Assembly (NCBI RefSeq): GCF_016820495.1 | Contig: NZ_JADHDU010000001.1 | Coordinates: 310,257 to 374,256, forward strand | Length of the DNA stretch: 64,000 bases | DNA from: Planococcus beigongshangi | GTDB taxonomy: Bacteria > Bacillota > Bacilli > Bacillales_A > Planococcaceae | Direction: 5' to 3' | In this document: positions 1 through 7,857 of the stretch, one piece after another | How positions within the stretch are numbered: position 1 is the first letter of the stretch | How the letters are laid out: the number at the start of each line of letters is the position of its first letter | Position numbers and translations under genes: made by a program | The notes under the pieces: generated by a model | Seen by the model: the letters and a program-made list of their open reading frames with translations, nothing else | Database searches by the model: none | What the model was told of the DNA's origin: nothing

Positions 1-521
1 AACTTGGTTTGACGGTGGGCGACAGTGAGCAATTGACTGTTACGCAGACGACTACACCGGAATTCGGTGAAGCTGTAACTGAAGACGTAACTGCTGAAGC
101 GGTTTACACAGTTGCTGATGGCTCTGTTGTTTCTGTTCAAAACGGAGTGGTAACTGCTGAAGCGGCAGGTACTACGACAATCACTATCGCTTACGGCGGT
201 AACGAAACATCAGTGAACGTTACAGTCGAAGCACCAGCTCCAGAACCTGAACAGCCGGAAGACAACACAAGATTGACGGTCAATAAAGAAGAATTGACGA
301 TCAATGGCCAAAAAGGCAAAGTTGTCGTATGGCATGAAGCGGTTCAGCCAAACGGCAAAACGAAAAAATCGAATGTCACAAAAGACGCAACTTACACAGT
401 TGCCGACAACTCGATCGTTTCAGTAAAAGACGGTTTGATCACGAAGAAGAAATCAGGCAAAACGACTGTCACGATTTCTTATAAAGGTGACGAAGTGACA
501 GTTGAAGTGACTGTCCGCTAA
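1..521 (+). CDS. Surface protein with bacterial Ig-like (BIG2) repeats, 3' end only
   Basis: The reading frame is open from the first base and ends at TAA 519-521, so this is the C-terminus of a longer protein starting before the window. About 172 residues are visible, in two Ig-like modules joined by a Pro/Glu linker (APAPEPEQPED). Each has the BIG2 pattern: a TVADxSxVSVxxGxxT strand followed by a GxTTxTIxYxG strand. Such domains occur in secreted or S-layer-associated adhesins and stack as beta-sandwiches. No LPXTG or membrane anchor follows, so any anchoring element must be upstream. An internal TTG at 9 is not the likely start, because homology-like sequence already precedes it. A terminator follows directly. 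Family assignment is fairly sure; the ligand is unknown. Confidence 0.85.
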   Translation, partial: LGLTVGDSEQLTVTQTTTPEFGEAVTEDVTAEAVYTVADGSVVSVQNGVVTAEAAGTTTITIAYGGNETSVNVTVEAPAPEPEQPEDNTRLTVNKEELTINGQKGKVVVWHEAVQPNGKTKKSNVTKDATYTVADNSIVSVKDGLITKKKSGKTTVTISYKGDEVTVEVTVR

Positions 522-532
522 TAAAATCACAG

Positions 533-567
533 AAAAGAGCGAGGGAGAATTCTCCTTCGCTCTTTTT
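533..567 (+). terminator. Rho-independent terminator of the Ig-like surface protein gene
   Basis: An AAAGAGCGA / TCGCTCTTT stem extended by GGAGAA/TTCTCC is followed by a run of T. It begins 11 bases after the stop codon. Confidence 0.85.
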
Positions 568-739
568 GCGTTCAGTTTTAGATGGATATAATCAAAAACA
601 ATATAAAAAACTAAATAGTCTAAAAATTATTTTTTCACATGCTAAAAAGACTAGTCAAATCCACTTGAACTGTTTATAATGAGTTTACTGGAACGAATAA
701 TTACCTATTTTTAGCTATGATCATTAAGAAGAAAGTAGG

Positions 740-964
740 GTGAAGCAAGTGCATCCATATGAAGAATACATCAAACAGCTTGAAAAGAAATATAATAAAA
801 GTGCAAAAGAGCTGATTTACCATTATTACATTAACCTGAACGAAGGTCCATCCGTTACAGCCAGAGAGCTTGACATCCCACGGAAGGCCGTTCTGCATTT
901 CATCTATGAATATGAGCTGCGGCAGCTGAAGCACCAAAATGTCAAAAGGAATGCGACGATGTAA
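740..964 (+). CDS. Small protein of unknown function, possible HTH
   Basis: This encodes 74 residues from GTG 740, or 71 from GTG 749. The ribosome-binding site is weak in both cases (GAAAG or AGGGTGAAG), so the start is uncertain. The protein is basic and helical. Residues 35-62 (VTARELDIPRKAVLHFIYEYELRQL) could form a helix-turn-helix, but no family is recognised. It stands alone between two terminators, facing the LCP gene. A convincing terminator right after it supports it as a real transcription unit. Confidence 0.55.
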   Translation: MKQVHPYEEYIKQLEKKYNKSAKELIYHYYINLNEGPSVTARELDIPRKAVLHFIYEYELRQLKHQNVKRNATM

Positions 965-989
965 TTTTAAATGATTCATCACCGATAAT

Positions 990-1034
990 CCGCCCCAACC
1001 ACCGGAAGAAAAGGTGATTGGAGCGGTTTTATAT
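990..1034 (+). terminator. Terminator after the small 740-964 gene
   Basis: CCGCCCCAACCACC pairs with GGTGATTGGAGCGG (a few mismatches) and is followed by TTTTATATTTTT on the + strand. Confidence 0.75.
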
Positions 1035-1087
1035 TTTTAAACAGAAGATACAATTATCCTCCAATTCTGCGCTGTCCATTAGCCTGC

Positions 1088-2008
1088 TCACATCTCCAAA
1101 TGCTCCTTCAAAACCTCCTGGATCCCACGAAGTTCTTCTTCATCCATCAGGTAATACCAGGTGCCATCCTCCATCACGCCGTAACCATCCTGGACAGGCA
1201 GCTGTTCGATCGATTCGAATGCTTCACTGTAATGCTTCCGTACTTCCATCATCTCGTTGAAAGTCATGTTCGTCCGTAAATTCGGGCCCAGGGCATTGAA
1301 AATATCTTTATAGGACACAAGGCTGTTCATCGACAGACCTTGATCAATAATGCCTCGGATGACTTGCTTCTGCCTGTCCTGCCGGCCGAAATCACCGCGT
1401 GGATCCTCCATGCGCATCCGCACGAATTCCAGTGCGTCCTCACCGCTCAAATGGATGACGCCGGCAGGGAAGCTGTCAAATGCGAGCGCATTTTCAACCC
1501 GAACGCCGTTGACGGAATCCACGATATCCTTGAAGCCTTCCATATTGATCTGTGCCACATAGTCGATCGGAATATCCAGCAGATGCTCGACCGATGCCAT
1601 CGACATTTCGATGCCGCCGAATGCATAGGCGTGATTGAGCTTGTCCATCGTGCCGCGTCCGATAATCTCGGTGTACGTATCACGCGGAATAGACACCATC
1701 TTCGTCGTCTGCAGTTTCGCATTCACGGTCAGCACGAGCATCGTATCCGAACGTCCACGGTCGCCTTCACGTTCGTCGACACCTAGCAGCAGGAGGGAAA
1801 ACGGATCTTTCTCGTCCAATTGTGCTTTCTCGACCACATATAAAGGGGAAGCGGAGCGGACGATCGGCTCGTAGATTTCATCCATCATGATCGTAAAATC
1901 GTTATAGAAGCTGAACAGATAACTTCCGATTCCGAGGCCGAGCAATCCTAGGATATTCACGATCCACAGCCACTTTCTTCTTAGGGGTTTTCCTGGGCTC
2001 CTTTTCAT
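1088..2008 (-). CDS. LytR-CpsA-Psr (LCP) family wall-polymer transferase
   Basis: LCP proteins transfer undecaprenyl-linked anionic polymers (teichoic acids, capsule) to peptidoglycan outside the membrane. The 306-residue protein has a basic N-terminus, one membrane anchor (about 12-34) and an LCP domain from about 70. Family motifs are LLLLGVDER, GRSDTMLVL, VSIPRDTY and, further on, DFGRQDRQKQVIRG, with the Asp and Arg residues used for pyrophosphate and metal binding. A frame extension up to 2038 exists, but the ATG at 2008 has a perfect GGAGG seven bases upstream and is preferred. It lies 3 kb from the capsule locus in the opposite orientation, so capsule attachment is an attractive but unproven role. 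Confidence 0.93.
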   Translation of the reverse strand: MKRSPGKPLRRKWLWIVNILGLLGLGIGSYLFSFYNDFTIMMDEIYEPIVRSASPLYVVEKAQLDEKDPFSLLLLGVDEREGDRGRSDTMLVLTVNAKLQTTKMVSIPRDTYTEIIGRGTMDKLNHAYAFGGIEMSMASVEHLLDIPIDYVAQINMEGFKDIVDSVNGVRVENALAFDSFPAGVIHLSGEDALEFVRMRMEDPRGDFGRQDRQKQVIRGIIDQGLSMNSLVSYKDIFNALGPNLRTNMTFNEMMEVRKHYSEAFESIEQLPVQDGYGVMEDGTWYYLMDEEELRGIQEVLKEHLEM

Positions 2009-2830
2009 CTGATTTCCTCCATCAGCCACGGTGGCCATTTATTGACGAACGCTTTTGTGATGGCAGCAGTTTCTATCTATAAAGGAAAGGGCAGTATCTT
2101 ACTATAAGTAGTGATTTCGGATGAACTGATAAGCTTATTATAGGATAAAAGAATGAAGAATACAATAATATATCTGAAAATTCAGAACTTGTTTAAGGCA
2201 AATAGACTAGGCAATAGGATATATATAAATAGATGAAATAAAAAAAGAACCGCAAACGCAGTCCTGTAAAAATAGCCATAAAAAAACCGAAGAAAATGTA
2301 AATTTTCTCCGGCCTTCCTATATCGACTATAGGACGCTTTTCGCCAGCGAAAAGCCGGGATTAGAGAAAAACCTAACATTAAAAACAACTAAAGAAGCAT
2401 TTCGCTCGCGAAATGCATCCATTCGGTTCGGTTTTGACTTGGGTTGAGCGAGACTCGTCGGCGGAAGACACAAAAGCCCTCCAATTTGTGTCTTCCGCGT
2501 TTTCGTCCCTGGGACAGACCCAAATGTTCTGTATTTGGGGCTGTCCCAGGGTCGTGCTCCTAAACTATCTATCACCATAAACATGAAAAAAGAACAACAC
2601 CGCCCGTGAACTGTGTTCCTGCTATATAGAAAGAACCCAAAACCAAGTTTAAACCCAACCCCTCCAATAACCCATTTCGCAAAACACTTCTTCAGTTCCG
2701 ATCCGATCTATCATCACGACCCAGGGAAAGTCACAATTTGAGGAACAATTGTGTCTTTCCCTGGGACGAAAAAACCCCCAAAAAAAACCGAAGAAAATGT
2801 AAATTTTCTCCGGCCTTCCTATATCAACTA
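2009..2830. repeat. Gene-free stretch packed with inverted repeats
   Basis: No credible gene is visible in these 820 bases. It holds at least five separate hairpins: GCTTTTCGC-CA-GCGAAAAGC (about 2336-2355), GCATTTCGC-TC-GCGAAATGC (about 2398-2417), a perfect 14-bp stem at 2461-2498, a 19-bp stem with one mismatch at 2507-2551, and another 19-bp stem with one mismatch at 2721-2765. A terminator-like segment occurs twice, at about 2283-2325 and 2787-2829. The first two hairpins match the palindrome of the interspersed repeats found from 32.5 kb onward. Confidence 0.8.
2787..2814 (-). terminator. Terminator of the Ser/Gly-rich membrane protein gene
   Basis: Read on the minus strand, CCGGAGAAAAT pairs with ATTTTCTTCGG and is followed by a T run. 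It starts just after the stop of the 2831-3751 gene. A nearly identical copy lies at about 2283-2312, so the terminator has been duplicated about 500 bp apart. Confidence 0.8.
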
Positions 2831-3751
2831 TTAAAATCCAGCTGCCTGTTTAAGGATGCTGCTCTTGCGTGCTTCTTTTCTCTCTTCATATTCGGAAACC
2901 AGCGTGTCGGCATGTGATTCAGCCAATCCATTCGATTTCAATTCACGCTTCATTGCACCGAGAACTGCGTAGAATGCCGAATCTGTACGTTCTTCAAGAT
3001 CTGTTGCTGCACCCATGTATTTATTATAGAAGTAAGGGTAGCTGATCGATTCGCCGGCGCTTTGCTTCGCAGTATACTCTGCTTTGGCGCGGCTGATCAA
3101 ATTATTGATGCGGCCGTTTGCCTGGTCTTCGATATTGGCCATAGTCGGCTCGTATTTCTGTTTGATCTGAGCCACCGTCACTTTGCCGCCGGAACCATTA
3201 TCCGAACCGCCGGAACCATTTCCACCAGACCCGCCAGAACCGTTGCCGCCAGAGCCGGATGTACCGCCGCCGGAACCTGTTGAGCCCGTCCCGTCAGAAC
3301 CATTTCCGCCAGAAGGGGAAGTCGATCCGTTATTGCCTCCAGCAGAACCATTGCCTGAAGAATCGGTTGATGTGCCGCCGGTAGAACCTGCAACGCCAGA
3401 ACCGCTTGTGCTGCCGGCAGAATCTCCGGAAGCGCCGTCTGTCGATCCGTCTGCATTGCCTGAGCCATCCGTTGTGCCTGTTGAAGAATCGGAACCTTCT
3501 CCGCCAGTTGCGGCTCCGTTTTCGCCGGCCGCGCCTTCACCTGCTGCCTGCTCCACGACATTGCCGTCTTCATCTATGATGATGACCGAACCGTCAGGCA
3601 GTTCGATTTCATAGGATTCCCTCGTAATCGCCGTTACTTCCTCATCCGCGACTTCGTATTCCTTGAACTGGAATAAATACACTAAATAACCTGCGACGCT
3701 AAGGAGAATAAGTCCTAATACCAATACTATCTTTTTCCAATGCTTCTTCAT
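2831..3751 (-). CDS. Membrane-anchored Ser/Gly-rich protein of unknown function
   Basis: The 306-residue protein has a basic N-terminus and one membrane segment (about 8-28, KIVLVLGLILLSVAGYLVYLF). A short ordered stretch with ELPDGSVIIIDEDGN follows, then about 120 residues of low-complexity Gly/Ser/Thr/Asn/Asp sequence. The C-terminal 110 residues are charged and helical (KVTVAQIKQKYEPTM onward). The layout suggests an extracellular domain held off the membrane by a flexible spacer. ATG 3751 has AGGAGG eight bases upstream. I recognise no family for the C-terminal domain. The gene is single, with its own terminator, and diverges from the capsule-phosphatase region. Confidence 0.75.
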   Translation of the reverse strand: MKKHWKKIVLVLGLILLSVAGYLVYLFQFKEYEVADEEVTAITRESYEIELPDGSVIIIDEDGNVVEQAAGEGAAGENGAATGGEGSDSSTGTTDGSGNADGSTDGASGDSAGSTSGSGVAGSTGGTSTDSSGNGSAGGNNGSTSPSGGNGSDGTGSTGSGGGTSGSGGNGSGGSGGNGSGGSDNGSGGKVTVAQIKQKYEPTMANIEDQANGRINNLISRAKAEYTAKQSAGESISYPYFYNKYMGAATDLEERTDSAFYAVLGAMKRELKSNGLAESHADTLVSEYEERKEARKSSILKQAAGF

Positions 3752-4207
3752 AAATCGTCCTCCTAAAATCTATCGCCTTTTCAATCGGCATTTCCTTATT
3801 TTCACGGCAAATTGAAAATTTCAAATATTTTACATTTACTAAGTTGTCGTTCTATTTCTCTTCAGTTATAATAAAACAATACCATAAATTAGTCTTAACG
3901 TAACAGCAATAACCAAAAACGAGTCTTAGGACATAGGGTGTATACAGAAGGCAGGGCTTAATGGACAACAATTATTCATATCCAATACAGGGCATGAATA
4001 AATATCATTCCAATCGTTTTGCTTCCCGGGCTCTACTTCCTATAATTCATCAATATGAAATAACTGGCAGCCCATATAAGTACTGCACCCACTTGGAACA
4101 TCGTCCGAGTGGATTTAAATGTGTTTCTTTCTTATAGAAATAAATGAAGCGGCACCCGGAATCCACCTGAAACGAATCTTTTCCCATACAAACTCATTAC
4201 TATACTT

Positions 4208-4845
4208 ATCAGCTGAACGTCTCAGCTGAACGTCGCGACACCCCCGGACAATCGGCCGGGGAGATTCCACCCAATCGCTCCCTATAGAAGAGTCTTCGCT
4301 TTCTTTCAGATCCAGAAGATGACACCAGCGAAGGTACGCCAAACGAAGATGGCGCACCTTTGCGACGAGCGCAGCGGTGGAGCCCAATCTTTGCACTGTT
4401 TTAAGCAATAATGCGACACCCCCGGACAATCGGCCGGGGCGATCCCACCTAATCGCTCCCTGTAGAAGAGTCTTCGCTTTCTTTCAGAGCCAGAAGATGA
4501 CACCAGCGAAGGTACGCCAACCGAAGATGGCGCACCTTTGCGACGAGCGCAGCGGTGGAGCACAATCTTTGCACTGTTTTAAGCAATAAAGCGACACCCC
4601 CGGACAATCGGCCGGGGAGATCCCACCTAATCGCTCCCTGTAGAAGAGTCTTCATTTCATTCTATATACAGAAGACGAATCTAGCGCCGGCGCGCCTATG
4701 GACTGGCTGGAGCAATAAGACGAGTGCTTTTCTCGGCTTATTGTGGGAAGCAAGGTGCGCCATGAACTTGCGGCGCCTCCTTTGCGACGAGCTGTGCGCA
4801 GGAGCATAATCTCTGCACTGTCCTTAGCGACGAAGCGGCTTATAC
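4208..4845. repeat. 178-bp tandem repeat with GC-rich hairpins
   Basis: The segment beginning GCGACACCCCCGGACAATCG recurs at 4235, 4413 and 4591, an exact spacing of 178 bp. The first two units are nearly identical. The third is complete only to about 4655 and continues into a diverged unit ending near 4840, recognisable by GCACTGT-(T/C)-TTA and TTTGCGACGAG. Each unit has a CCCCGG/CCGGGG hairpin and GC-rich inverted segments. A short 12-bp direct repeat (AGCTGAACGTCT-like) precedes it. No credible gene is seen between 3752 and 4954; frames across the repeat are in-phase artefacts. Confidence 0.85.
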
Positions 4846-4954
4846 AATAATTTCTTCTTCCCTACTATAAATACTTTATGACAAATATCCACTAACTCGA
4901 TCCACCCACTAAACCTGCTTACGGAACCGGAAAGCATTTAACGGAGGAAACACC

Positions 4955-5722
4955 ATGATAGATACCCATGCACATATACTTGCAGGTCTGGATGATGGAG
5001 CTCAAACGTTCGATGATACAAAACGGCTTCTCGAAAAAGCGGCCGAAGAACAAATTTCTAACATCATCGCGACACCGCACGCCTTTCACCCAAACTTCCC
5101 GACAAACCTGGCAGCCCTGAAAAATCAGCTGGCCATCACCCAGCAATATATAGAAGACCAGCAAATTCCCATCAAACTCTACAGCGGCCAGGAATGCCGC
5201 TTGACAGAAAAATTGCCGGAACTGCTCGCAGCAGAGGAGGCATTGACCTTAGCCAATTCACGCTACGTCCTGCTCGAGCTGCCATCTTCCGGTGTGCCGA
5301 ACTATACGGTGCCCCTCATCCAGCAGATCATCACGGGCGGCCACGTGCCGATCATCGCCCATGCCGAGCGCAACCAGGGCATCATCGAAAAACCGGAGCG
5401 GCTCCGCAGACTCCTTCTTCACGGCGCCCTTGCGCAGGTGACGGCCGGTTCCGTCTCCGGCAGTTTCGGGAAAGCGATCCAGAAAACCGCGCTTGACCTG
5501 ATCGACGCCAACTTGATCCACGTCTACGGCTCGGATGTTCATAATATGGATAAGCGCCCATTCCACTTTAATGCAGGGCTCGACTATCTGGAGAAAAAGA
5601 AACGCCACGAAATGGTCGATGTCTTCCTCGAGAACAACGAACGCATCATCTTGGATGGCCATCTGATCGTCCTGGAACCTCAGGATATACCGAAACCGAA
5701 ATGGTGGAACGTCTTTGCGTAG
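4955..5722 (+). CDS. capC: CapC/YwqE-type tyrosine-protein phosphatase (PHP fold)
   Basis: This Mn-dependent phosphatase removes phosphate from the bacterial tyrosine kinase that controls capsule polymerisation. At 255 residues it has the usual length. The PHP metal ligands are visible: DTHAHIL at the N-terminus, ATPHAF near 47, IAHAERNQG near 135 and GSDVHNM near 190. ATG 4955 follows ACGGAGGAAACACC, a good site. It lies 191 bp upstream of the adaptor/kinase pair, with which it forms the usual phosphoregulatory trio. Here it comes first and is separated by a promoter, so it may be transcribed separately. Confidence 0.92.
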   Translation: MIDTHAHILAGLDDGAQTFDDTKRLLEKAAEEQISNIIATPHAFHPNFPTNLAALKNQLAITQQYIEDQQIPIKLYSGQECRLTEKLPELLAAEEALTLANSRYVLLELPSSGVPNYTVPLIQQIITGGHVPIIAHAERNQGIIEKPERLRRLLLHGALAQVTAGSVSGSFGKAIQKTALDLIDANLIHVYGSDVHNMDKRPFHFNAGLDYLEKKKRHEMVDVFLENNERIILDGHLIVLEPQDIPKPKWWNVFA

Positions 5723-5869
5723 CAGCGCAGAGGCGTTTTCTCTGTCTGAGTCCTGGCCGCTGCGAAAATCTCCTCACGCCTTTTAGGGTGAATTCACCCT
5801 TCATTTTTTCAAACGGTCGCTTAGTCCTAATAAGTTTTCCAAATAACCCCTCATTAAGCAAAGACTTCA

Positions 5870-5878
5870 TGCTATACT
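5870..5878 (+). promoter_or_regulatory. Extended -10 promoter for the capsule operon
   Basis: TGCTATACT (TG at 5870-5871, TATACT at 5873-5878) lies 35 bp before the first structural gene. There is no good -35 hexamer at the right distance, as is common for extended -10 promoters. The mapping is by inspection only. Confidence 0.5.
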
Positions 5879-5913
5879 AATAAAAGAATTTTTTACTAAA
5901 GGAGTCACAAAAC

Positions 5914-6642
5914 ATGGAAGAAACCATCTCGTTACAGGATTTATTCGCTACATTGAAAAAGCGATTGGGTCTGATTGTCATCCTGACCATCCTTGCAGTC
6001 ATCATCGCAGGCGTCGTCAGCTATACCTTGATGACACCGATTTATCAGACATCCACACAGATCCTCGTCAATCAGGAAAAGACGGATGCGTCCCAATTGA
6101 CCAACCAGAATATACAGACCGACCTCCAATTGATCAATACGTACAGTGTCATCATCAAGAGCCCGGCCATCCTGGACGAAGTGTCCCAGCAGCTTGACCT
6201 CGGCTTGAGTGTGGAAGCGCTGATTTCCAAAATCACCGTCTCAAACGCGGAAAATTCACAAGTCGTGAATGTCGCGGTCCAGGATCCGGATCCTGCGATT
6301 GCGGTGGATATCGCGAACACGACGGCAGACGTGTTCCAGGAAAAAATCTATGAATTGATGAACGTGGATAACGTATCGATCCTGTCGCCGGCTGTATTGA
6401 AGGACGATCCTTCACCGGTCGCTCCGAACCCGATGCTGAACATGGCCATCGCGGGAGTCATCGGCCTGATGCTCGGAGTCGGTATTGCCTTCCTGTTGGA
6501 ATACCTGGATACATCGATCAAGAGTTCACAGGATATCGAGGATGTGCTGGATATTCCGGTTCTCGGATTCGTTTCTCCGATTCAGGAAGAAACGATTGTT
6601 GCAGAACGCGCGAATACACCATCCAGAAGGAAGCGGGGGTAA
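5914..6642 (+). CDS. capA: Capsule chain-length regulator / kinase adaptor (Wzz-type, CapA/YwqC)
   Basis: A 242-residue membrane protein with one transmembrane segment near the N-terminus (about 18-40) and one near 175-198, enclosing an extracellular Wzz domain. The proline-rich segment KDDPSPVAPNP before the second membrane helix is the family signature. In Firmicutes its cytosolic tail activates the separately encoded tyrosine kinase, here the next gene. Start ATG has AAAGGAG upstream. Together they set polymer length in Wzy-dependent systems. Only three bases separate it from capB, so they are co-translated. Confidence 0.92.
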   Translation: MEETISLQDLFATLKKRLGLIVILTILAVIIAGVVSYTLMTPIYQTSTQILVNQEKTDASQLTNQNIQTDLQLINTYSVIIKSPAILDEVSQQLDLGLSVEALISKITVSNAENSQVVNVAVQDPDPAIAVDIANTTADVFQEKIYELMNVDNVSILSPAVLKDDPSPVAPNPMLNMAIAGVIGLMLGVGIAFLLEYLDTSIKSSQDIEDVLDIPVLGFVSPIQEETIVAERANTPSRRKRG

Positions 6643-6645
6643 ACC

Positions 6646-7350
6646 ATGGCTAGAAGGAAGAAAAAGGAACTGCAGGAAACGGCAAGAAAAGTGGTTGCGC
6701 ATACGAATCCCCGCTCTATTGTCTCTGAACAGTTCAGAACCTTACGTACGAATATCAATTTCTCATCACCGGATGCAGACATCCGTTCACTGATCGTCAC
6801 TTCCGCTGCACCTGCAGAAGGCAAGTCGACCATCAGCGCCAATTTGGCGGTCGTATTTGCGCAGGAAGGCAAGAAAGTCCTGCTGGTCGACGGAGATATG
6901 CGGAAACCGACGACGCATTACACATTCCATATGGGGAATGGCCAGGGCCTGTCGAACGTATTGACGCGCCAGGCAGATGTGAAAGAAGCGATCCGCCCGA
7001 CTTCCGTCGAGAATCTGGACCTGCTCACATGCGGCCCGATTCCTCCGAATCCGGCAGAATTGCTGGCATCGAAGTCGATGGATACGCTGATCGAGGATTT
7101 GAAACTGCAATATGACCTGGTCATTTTCGATGCACCTCCGTTATTATCGGTGGCGGACGGCCAGATTTTAGCGAATAAATGCGAAGGCACCATCCTGGTC
7201 GTAAGTTCCGGTAAAACGGAGAAAGATCAGGCAGTCAAAGCGAAGGAAGCGATCGCTTCATCGAAAAGCCGCCTGATCGGCGCGGTATTGAATAATTATG
7301 AGATTCCTAAAGACAGCTACTACTATCAGTATTACGGACACCAAGAGTAA
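6646..7350 (+). CDS. capB: Capsule tyrosine-protein kinase (BY-kinase, CapB/YwqD)
   Basis: This cytosolic BY-kinase autophosphorylates on a C-terminal tyrosine cluster and cycles with CapC to control capsule length. The 234 residues show Walker A (PAEGKSTIS, about 50), Walker A' (VLLVDGDMRKP, about 80), Walker B (LVIFDAPP, about 160) and a tail containing SYYYQYYGHQE with five tyrosines. Length and order match Firmicute CapB/EpsB/YwqD. A terminator follows at once, so the kinase module may be expressed at a different level from the biosynthetic genes. Confidence 0.95.
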   Translation: MARRKKKELQETARKVVAHTNPRSIVSEQFRTLRTNINFSSPDADIRSLIVTSAAPAEGKSTISANLAVVFAQEGKKVLLVDGDMRKPTTHYTFHMGNGQGLSNVLTRQADVKEAIRPTSVENLDLLTCGPIPPNPAELLASKSMDTLIEDLKLQYDLVIFDAPPLLSVADGQILANKCEGTILVVSSGKTEKDQAVKAKEAIASSKSRLIGAVLNNYEIPKDSYYYQYYGHQE

Positions 7351-7352
7351 AG

Positions 7353-7376
7353 AAGGGCGACCGTCGCCTTTTTTTA
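7353..7376 (+). terminator. Terminator after capB
   Basis: GGGCGAC-C-GTCGCC stem followed by seven T, three bases after the stop. Some read-through into the biosynthetic genes is likely. Confidence 0.8.
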
Positions 7377-7776
7377 CTTTTTATTTTGAAAGCTGAATGT
7401 ATATGGCATATGAATGCTTATGTATAAAAAATAAGAAATAAGATACACGTACTTTCCTCAGGTAAATCAAGCGGTAATAGTAAATATATGATAAAATGAA
7501 TGAATTAAAATAACTTTCAATTATGGGAGGTATTTCCTCTTATAATTTCAGGGTTCTCTTTTCAAGAAACCAGTCATTTGTGGAAAAAAACAGACAATCG
7601 CTGCATAGACGTTAGGGAAATGGACGAAGATATCTAGCGTGAAAATTGAAAGGCCTTTCAACCTATGGAATATCCAAATTTATAGTATAGCTGAAAATTG
7701 CTTAGCGTTTTCATCCTATAGTCATGTTTTTGCGACACAATCGACAAAATCCGACAATACTTTAGGCGATTAGTCG

Positions 7777-7785
7777 TGTTATGAT
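7777..7785 (+). promoter_or_regulatory. Extended -10 promoter for the biosynthetic cassette
   Basis: TGTTATGAT fits an extended -10 element about 70 bp before the capD-like start, in the 500-bp gene-free stretch 7377-7857. No clear -35 is seen. I see no other gene or recognised riboswitch in that stretch, which is long enough for a regulatory leader. Confidence 0.4.
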
Positions 7786-7857
7786 TAAGGCAGTTTTTTG
7801 CACCTATTAATTTTTTATAGTATTAATTATCACTTCTTTATAGAAAAGAGCGATTCT

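Noticed and set aside
3183-3614. Proline-rich + strand frame of 143 codons
   Set aside because: It is the reverse complement of the Gly/Ser-rich tract of the minus-strand membrane protein, which has a good start and ribosome-binding site.
4306-4655. Overlapping frames of 68-85 codons in the 178-bp repeats
   Set aside because: They repeat with the DNA unit, appear on both strands and have no ribosome-binding sites.
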